This document shows, one piece after another, positions 59,483-64,000 of a stretch of 64,000 bases of DNA. Source of the stretch: Planctomycetota bacterium (GTDB lineage: Bacteria; Planctomycetota; UBA8742; UBA2392); NCBI GenBank assembly GCA_020849795.1, contig JADZFR010000019.1, forward strand, positions 1 through 64,000. Reading direction: 5' to 3'. The translations under genes were made by a program, and so were the position numbers. Below the pieces are notes generated by a model. The model had not been told where the DNA came from, did not search any database, and saw nothing but the letters and a program-made list of their open reading frames with translations. The number at the start of each line of letters is the position of its first letter. Position 1 is the first letter of the stretch.

Positions 59483-62400
59483 CTACTCTTTGATCACGTC
59501 GGACACCATCGTGCCGTCCGGCCGGTACAGCGAGATGTTGAGCGCAAGGCCCTTGATCTCGTTGACCAGCACGTCGAACGAAACCGGTGTCCCCGGCTCA
59601 AGGATGTTCTCGCCCTTGACCATGCTTTCGTAGATCTTGGTGCGGCCTTCCACGTCGTCGGACTTCACCGTCAACAGTTCCTGCAGGATGTTGGCCGCGC
59701 CGTAGGCCTCCAGCGCCCAGACTTCCATTTCACCAAAGCGCTGACCGCCGGACCGCGCTTTGCCGCCCAGCGGCTGCTGGGTGATCAGGCTGTACGGGCC
59801 GGTAGCGCGGGCGTGAACCTTGTCGTCGACCAGGTGGTGCAGCTTCAGCACGTACATGTAGCCGACGCTGACCTTCTGCTCAAACGGGCTGCCGGTGCGT
59901 CCATCGTACAGGGTGAGTTTGCCGTCGGTCGGGTAGCCCGCCTCACCCAGCAACTCGGTGATGTCTTCTTCGGTGGCGCCGTTGAACACGGGCGTCAGCG
60001 CTCGGAAGCCCATTTTGCGGGCTGCCAGACCAAGGTGCAGCTCGAACAACTGGCCGACGTTCATGCGTGACGGAACGCCCAGCGGGTTCAGCAACATCTG
60101 CACCGTCGTGCCGTCTTCAAGGAACGGCATGTCTTCCACCTTCAGGATCTTGCTGACCACGCCCTTGTTGCCGTGACGGCCGGCGAACTTGTCGCCCACC
60201 GACAACTGGCGCTTGGTGGCAAGTTCGACCCGCACCTTCTCAAGCACGCCCGTCGGCAACTCATCGCCGCGGGTCAACTTCTGGACCGTGCGGTCAAGCC
60301 GCTGGCGCGCGCTGCGAATCTTCTTGCGGGCGCGGTTGATCGCCTCTTCGACCAGGCGAACACTGCGGCCGGATGCCCCGAACGCGTCAGGGGTAAGGTT
60401 CGCCAGAATGTCGTCAATCTCTTCAGGGGTGAGGCCCCGGCGTTCTTCTTCGTTCAGCAGGCTCTTGACGCCCTTCTTGCCGGACTTGGGCTTTTCGCCC
60501 ATCGACTCTTCCAACTCCGTGACCAGCACGTGCAGTTGCTCTCGGGCGTCGGCCAGGTACTGCTCGTTGGCCTGTTTCTGCTCGATCTTGACCTGCTTCT
60601 TCTCTTCTTCTGTCTGCGCGATGCGTTTGCTGAAGCGCTCAGTCTTGATCACCACGCCGTAGCTGCCGGCTGGCACTTCCAGGCTGTCGTTCTTCACGTC
60701 CTCGCCGGCTTTGCCGAAGATCGCGTACAGCAACTTTTCTTCGGGCGTGAGCTCAGACTTTGACTTGGGCGCGACCTTGCCGACGAGAATGTCGCCGGGG
60801 CCGACCTTGGTGCCGACGCGGATCACGCCGCCTTCATCCAGGTTCTTGCGCTGGCGCTCGCCGACGTGCGGGATTTCACTGGTGAACTCTTCGCGGCCCA
60901 GCTTGGTTTCGCGAATCTCGATCTCGAACTCTTCAATGTGGATCGACGTGAACGTGTCGCGGTGCAGCAGCTCTTCGGACAGCAGAATCGCGTCTTCAAA
61001 GTTGTAGCCGTCCCAGGGCATGAACGCGAGCAGGATGTTGCGGCCCAGGGCCAACTCGCCGTAATGCGTCGCGGCGCCGTCGGCGATGATCTGGCCCGCT
61101 TTCACGCGGTCGCCTTCCTTCACAATCGGCACCTGGTTCAGGCAGGTGCGCTCGTTCAAACCGACGAACTTGCGCAGCGTGTAGATCTCGTCGCCGATGA
61201 TGATTTCGCGGCTGTCGACATAACGGACCACGCCGTCCGACACGGCGCGCACCACCATGCCGCTGTTCTGGGCGACATGTTTTTCCATGCCGGTTCCGAC
61301 GAGCGGAGGCTCGGTGGTAACCAGCGGCACGGCCTGGCGCTGCATGTTGCTGCCCATCAGCGCGCGGTTAGCGTCGTCGTGTTCAAGGAACGGAATCAGC
61401 GACGCGCTCACGCCGACCATCTGCATCGAGCTTACGTCCATCAACTCAACTTCGTCGTGCTTGACCGTCTTGAAGTCCTGGCCGATGCGCACCGGGATGT
61501 GGTCGCCCACCATGTTGCCCTTGTCATCCAGCGGGGCGTCTGCCGGCGCGATGATGCTGGCGACTTCTTCGTCGGCACGCAGGAACATGATTTCGTCGGT
61601 GACCTTGCCCTTCTTCACGGCGCGATACGGCGTTACCAGAAACCCGTACTCGTCGGTTTCGGCGTAGGTGCACAGGCTGCTGATCAGGCCGATGTTCGTG
61701 CCTTCCGGCGTTTCAATCGGACAGATGCGACCGTAGTGGCTGATGTGAACGTCGCGCACCTCAAAACCCGCGCGCTTACGGTTCAAGCCTCCCGGGCCCA
61801 GCGCCGACAGGCGGCGCTCATGGGTGAGCTGGCTGAGCGGGTTAGTCTGGTCCACGACCTGGCTCAGCTCGCCGCGGCCGAAGAAGAATGCCACGGCCGT
61901 GCTGATCGTTTTGGCATTGATCAGGTTGCGGGGCGTGGGCTGCTCTTCCAGGTTCATGCGCTCCTGGACGTTCTTCTTGAGTTTCAGGAATCCCTTGCGC
62001 AGCTCGTCACAGACAAGCTCGTCGATGGTCTTGACGCGACGGTTGCCAAGGTGGTCGATGTCGTCCACCGTGGCTCCGCTGCCTGGCTTGCGCAGGGCAA
62101 GCAGATAGTCGATCGCATTCTTGACGTCGTCAGGAAGCAGCGACTGCGCGTCTTCCTTGACCTCGACGCCGAACTTGCGGTTGAGCCGGAAGCGCCCGAC
62201 ACGTCCAAGGCGGTAGCGCGTTTCGTCGTAGAACTTCTCAGCGAACAACGCTGCGGCCTTTTCCTTGTTCACGGGGTTGCCCGGGCGCAGGCGCAGGTAG
62301 ATGCGCTCCAGCGCCTCTTCCTGGTCGGTGGTCGGGTCTTCCTGCAGGCTGTTGAGAATCAGGGGATCGGTAACTTCCTTGATGATCTCGACTTCCTTGA

Positions 62401-63214
62401 TGTTCTTGTTCACGGCAATGATGGCAGCCAGGTCGGCGCTGATCAGCGTGGCGCCCTCGGCGAGGATTTCGCCGGTCTCGGGGTCCGTGATGTCGCTGAC
62501 GGCGTAGCGGTTGGCAATGGCCTTGGCGGCCTTGGGGCCAAGCTTGACCTTCTGGGTCTCATAGAACTGGCGGATGATCGCCTCGCTGCTGCTGAGGTCC
62601 GGGCTCATCGCGCGGAAGAATGTCATGGCGCTGAACTTGCCGCTCTGGTCAATGCGGATGGACAGCGTGTCCTTCTTGGTGACTGCCAGCTCAATCCAGC
62701 TGCCGCGCTCAGGAATTACCCAGCATGAGTGCATCTTGCGGTTGTCAGGGCTCAGGTCGAAACCGAAGTCCACGCCGGGGCTGCGGTGCAGCTGGCTGAC
62801 AATCACGCGCTCGGCGCCGTTGATGATGAACTCGCCGCCGCCGATCATCAGGGGCAGTTCGCCCAGGTAGACGTCTTCATCCACGCTTTCGCCGTCACGG
62901 TTCAGGCGCATCTTCACTACCAGCGGCGAGCCGTAGGTCAGCTTGAGCGCCCGGCACTCGTCCGGCGTATAGCGCGGCTCACCGAGGTCGTAGCTGAGAA
63001 ACTCAAGGCTCATCGTCTGGTCGTAGCTGTAGATCGGGAAGATCTCGGTGACCAGCGACTGCAGCCCGATTTCTTCGCGCCTCGACTGCGGCACGTCGGC
63101 TTGCAGAAAACGCGCGTAGCTCTGGGTCTGCAGCTGCACCAAGTTGGGCAACTCGACCTGGCCGGCGGCTTTGCCGAAGCGGCGGATAGGTGTGACGTCT
63201 TGTGAAAGAGACAT
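59483..63214 (-). CDS. rpoB: RNA polymerase beta subunit
   Basis: A 1243-residue beta subunit. The rifampicin region near 440-475 reads [28 protein letters not shown] in pieces and keeps the Asp, His and Ser of sensitive enzymes. [11 protein letters not shown] and, near 1011, [16 protein letters not shown] are intact. ATG 63214 has GAGGT 7 nt upstream. The beta-beta' genes are separate. Confidence 0.99.
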   Translation of the reverse strand: MSLSQDVTPIRRFGKAAGQVELPNLVQLQTQSYARFLQADVPQSRREEIGLQSLVTEIFPIYSYDQTMSLEFLSYDLGEPRYTPDECRALKLTYGSPLVVKMRLNRDGESVDEDVYLGELPLMIGGGEFIINGAERVIVSQLHRSPGVDFGFDLSPDNRKMHSCWVIPERGSWIELAVTKKDTLSIRIDQSGKFSAMTFFRAMSPDLSSSEAIIRQFYETQKVKLGPKAAKAIANRYAVSDITDPETGEILAEGATLISADLAAIIAVNKNIKEVEIIKEVTDPLILNSLQEDPTTDQEEALERIYLRLRPGNPVNKEKAAALFAEKFYDETRYRLGRVGRFRLNRKFGVEVKEDAQSLLPDDVKNAIDYLLALRKPGSGATVDDIDHLGNRRVKTIDELVCDELRKGFLKLKKNVQERMNLEEQPTPRNLINAKTISTAVAFFFGRGELSQVVDQTNPLSQLTHERRLSALGPGGLNRKRAGFEVRDVHISHYGRICPIETPEGTNIGLISSLCTYAETDEYGFLVTPYRAVKKGKVTDEIMFLRADEEVASIIAPADAPLDDKGNMVGDHIPVRIGQDFKTVKHDEVELMDVSSMQMVGVSASLIPFLEHDDANRALMGSNMQRQAVPLVTTEPPLVGTGMEKHVAQNSGMVVRAVSDGVVRYVDSREIIIGDEIYTLRKFVGLNERTCLNQVPIVKEGDRVKAGQIIADGAATHYGELALGRNILLAFMPWDGYNFEDAILLSEELLHRDTFTSIHIEEFEIEIRETKLGREEFTSEIPHVGERQRKNLDEGGVIRVGTKVGPGDILVGKVAPKSKSELTPEEKLLYAIFGKAGEDVKNDSLEVPAGSYGVVIKTERFSKRIAQTEEEKKQVKIEQKQANEQYLADAREQLHVLVTELEESMGEKPKSGKKGVKSLLNEEERRGLTPEEIDDILANLTPDAFGASGRSVRLVEEAINRARKKIRSARQRLDRTVQKLTRGDELPTGVLEKVRVELATKRQLSVGDKFAGRHGNKGVVSKILKVEDMPFLEDGTTVQMLLNPLGVPSRMNVGQLFELHLGLAARKMGFRALTPVFNGATEEDITELLGEAGYPTDGKLTLYDGRTGSPFEQKVSVGYMYVLKLHHLVDDKVHARATGPYSLITQQPLGGKARSGGQRFGEMEVWALEAYGAANILQELLTVKSDDVEGRTKIYESMVKGENILEPGTPVSFDVLVNEIKGLALNISLYRPDGTMVSDVIKE

Positions 63215-63410
63215 GCGTGACCTCGTTCCTGGCGGGCGAACCCGCAGCCTTGCGGTCAAAAGAAAACGCGAAAGGGGCGCCGCGGTGGGGAACCACGTGC
63301 CCTCTCAGTTCTGCGGCCTGCGTTCCCGGGACAAAGCCAGCCATCCCCATGGCCACTGCGTGTCCCCGTCTGATTGCAGGCTGCGCTATTCACATGTGAA
63401 ACGCACAGCG

Positions 63411-63433
63411 CGGGGGCGGTTTTGCCGCCCCCG
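63411..63433 (-). promoter_or_regulatory. Hairpin in the rplL-rpoB spacer
   Basis: CGGGGGCGG and CCGCCCCCG form a 9-bp stem around 5 nt, 11 nt after the rplL stop, without a T-run. In Escherichia coli an attenuator reduces rpoBC transcription at this place; a similar role is inferred only from position. Confidence 0.55.
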
Positions 63434-63444
63434 GCTGATGAAAA

Positions 63445-63843
63445 CTACTTCAGGTCGACCTTGGCGCCGGCGTCTTCCAGCTTCTTCTTCATCGCGTCGG
63501 CGTCGGCCTTGTTCACGCCTTCCTTGACCGGCTTGGGCGCTTCCTCGACCAGCTTCTTGGCTTCTGCCAGACCCAGATTCGTGAGTTCGCGGACCACCTT
63601 GATCACCGGAATCTTCTTGTTCGGGTCGGTGATGCCGCTGAGCATCACGATGAACTCGGTCTTTTCGGCGGCAGCAGCCGGGGCATCGCCCCCACCTGAC
63701 GGGCCTGCGGCAACCGCAACGGCGGCCTGGGCCTTCACGTCAAACTTAACCTCGAAGGCCTTCACGAAGTCACGGACTTCGAGCAGCGACCAGGTAGCAA
63801 CCTCATCGAGAACCTTCTGTACCTTCTCAGCAGCTTCCGGCAT
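63445..63843 (-). CDS. rplL: Ribosomal protein L7/L12
   Basis: A 132-residue stalk protein: N-terminal dimer helices ([20 protein letters not shown]), an Ala/Gly-rich hinge (about 42-62) and the factor-binding domain ([40 protein letters not shown]). ATG 63843 has GGAG 7 nt upstream. rplJ should follow to the right, outside the window. Confidence 0.97.
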   Translation of the reverse strand: MPEAAEKVQKVLDEVATWSLLEVRDFVKAFEVKFDVKAQAAVAVAAGPSGGGDAPAAAAEKTEFIVMLSGITDPNKKIPVIKVVRELTNLGLAEAKKLVEEAPKPVKEGVNKADADAMKKKLEDAGAKVDLK

Positions 63844-63853
63844 GACACTCTCC

Positions 63854-63984
63854 ATTGCGGATTTCGGATGGCGGATTGCGGATGTTTGTGTGCCGCTTGT
63901 TCCGTGTCCTGGCCCGACTTGTTCGATTCGTCAATTTGAGCGGAGCGGTTTAATCCCAAATCCGCATTCCGCAATCCCCAATCA
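63854..63984. repeat. Inverted GGATTGCGGA repeat unit upstream of rplL
   Basis: The left arm (63854-63883) is built from units such as ATTGCGGATTTCGGATGG; the right arm (63952-63984) holds the same units inverted (ATCCGCATTCCGCAATCC). The arms flank about 68 nt. Such GGATTGCGG units resemble short intergenic repeats or MITEs of some high-GC bacteria. It would fold as a long hairpin in the transcript before rplL. Confidence 0.5.
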
Positions 63985-64000
63985 TCCCTGTTTTTCCAGC

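Noticed and set aside
60866..62728. 620-codon plus-strand frame
   Set aside because: Antisense shadow of rpoB with the same codon register effect.

Overview
This is high-GC bacterial chromosome. The right half is a complete core run of RNA polymerase, ribosomal-protein and translation genes, almost all on the minus strand. The left half mixes large secreted proteins, an integrated mobile element and a few metabolic genes. The ribosomal run lacks rpmD (L30), rpsD, map and tuf, and there are several very large exported proteins with beta-helix or putative-Ig domains, some ending in a Cys-Ser / membrane helix / Arg-rich tail. Together this fits a Planctomycetota-like (PVC) or similar deep lineage best, but the window alone does not settle the phylum.

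Layout. 1-1403 (minus): the N-terminal 467 residues of a secreted RHS/YD-type giant protein that runs off the left edge. About 1983-9166: an integrative element with a tyrosine recombinase, a small excisionase-like helix-turn-helix protein and a tight minus-strand operon of small phage/plasmid-like genes (DnaA-C-like, DUF669-like, HTH). Its right end lies in the anticodon loop of a tRNA(CAT) gene of which only the 5' half remains. 9478-12666: two paralogous secreted parallel beta-helix proteins, then tRNA-Cys and tRNA-Glu. 13060-18854: a membrane TPR protein, a zinc-ribbon protein, a cobalamin riboswitch driving a B12 ABC transporter (btuF-btuD-btuC), then a GspC-like PDZ protein. 18959-31815: secreted Ig-like proteins, a Tam-type methyltransferase, an acyl-CoA synthetase, a small conserved protein, an SH3 protein, a 1236-residue Ig-repeat protein and a TPR lipoprotein.

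31832-63843 (all minus, listed here in the order of transcription, right to left): rplL, rpoB, rpoC, a TPR-like lipoprotein, rpsL, rpsG, fusA, rpsJ-rplC-rplD-rplW-rplB-rpsS-rplV-rpsC-rplP-rpmC-rpsQ-rplN-rplX-rplE-rpsN-rpsH-rplF-rplR-rpsE-rplO-secY-adk-infA-rpmJ-rpsM-rpsK-rpoA-rplQ-trmD-rplS, then yraN and a class III nucleotidyl cyclase. Strong intrinsic terminators follow rpsL and lie just upstream of fusA, so the str and S10 parts are probably separate or attenuated transcription units.

Functionally the right half makes and feeds the translation and transcription machinery and the Sec translocon. The left half uses that export route for surface proteins. The mobile element and the secreted-protein clusters are the variable part. 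No CRISPR array, rRNA gene or recognisable antiphage system was found. The least explained items are the integrative element, the shared C-terminal tag and the lipoprotein fused into the rpoC-rpsL interval.
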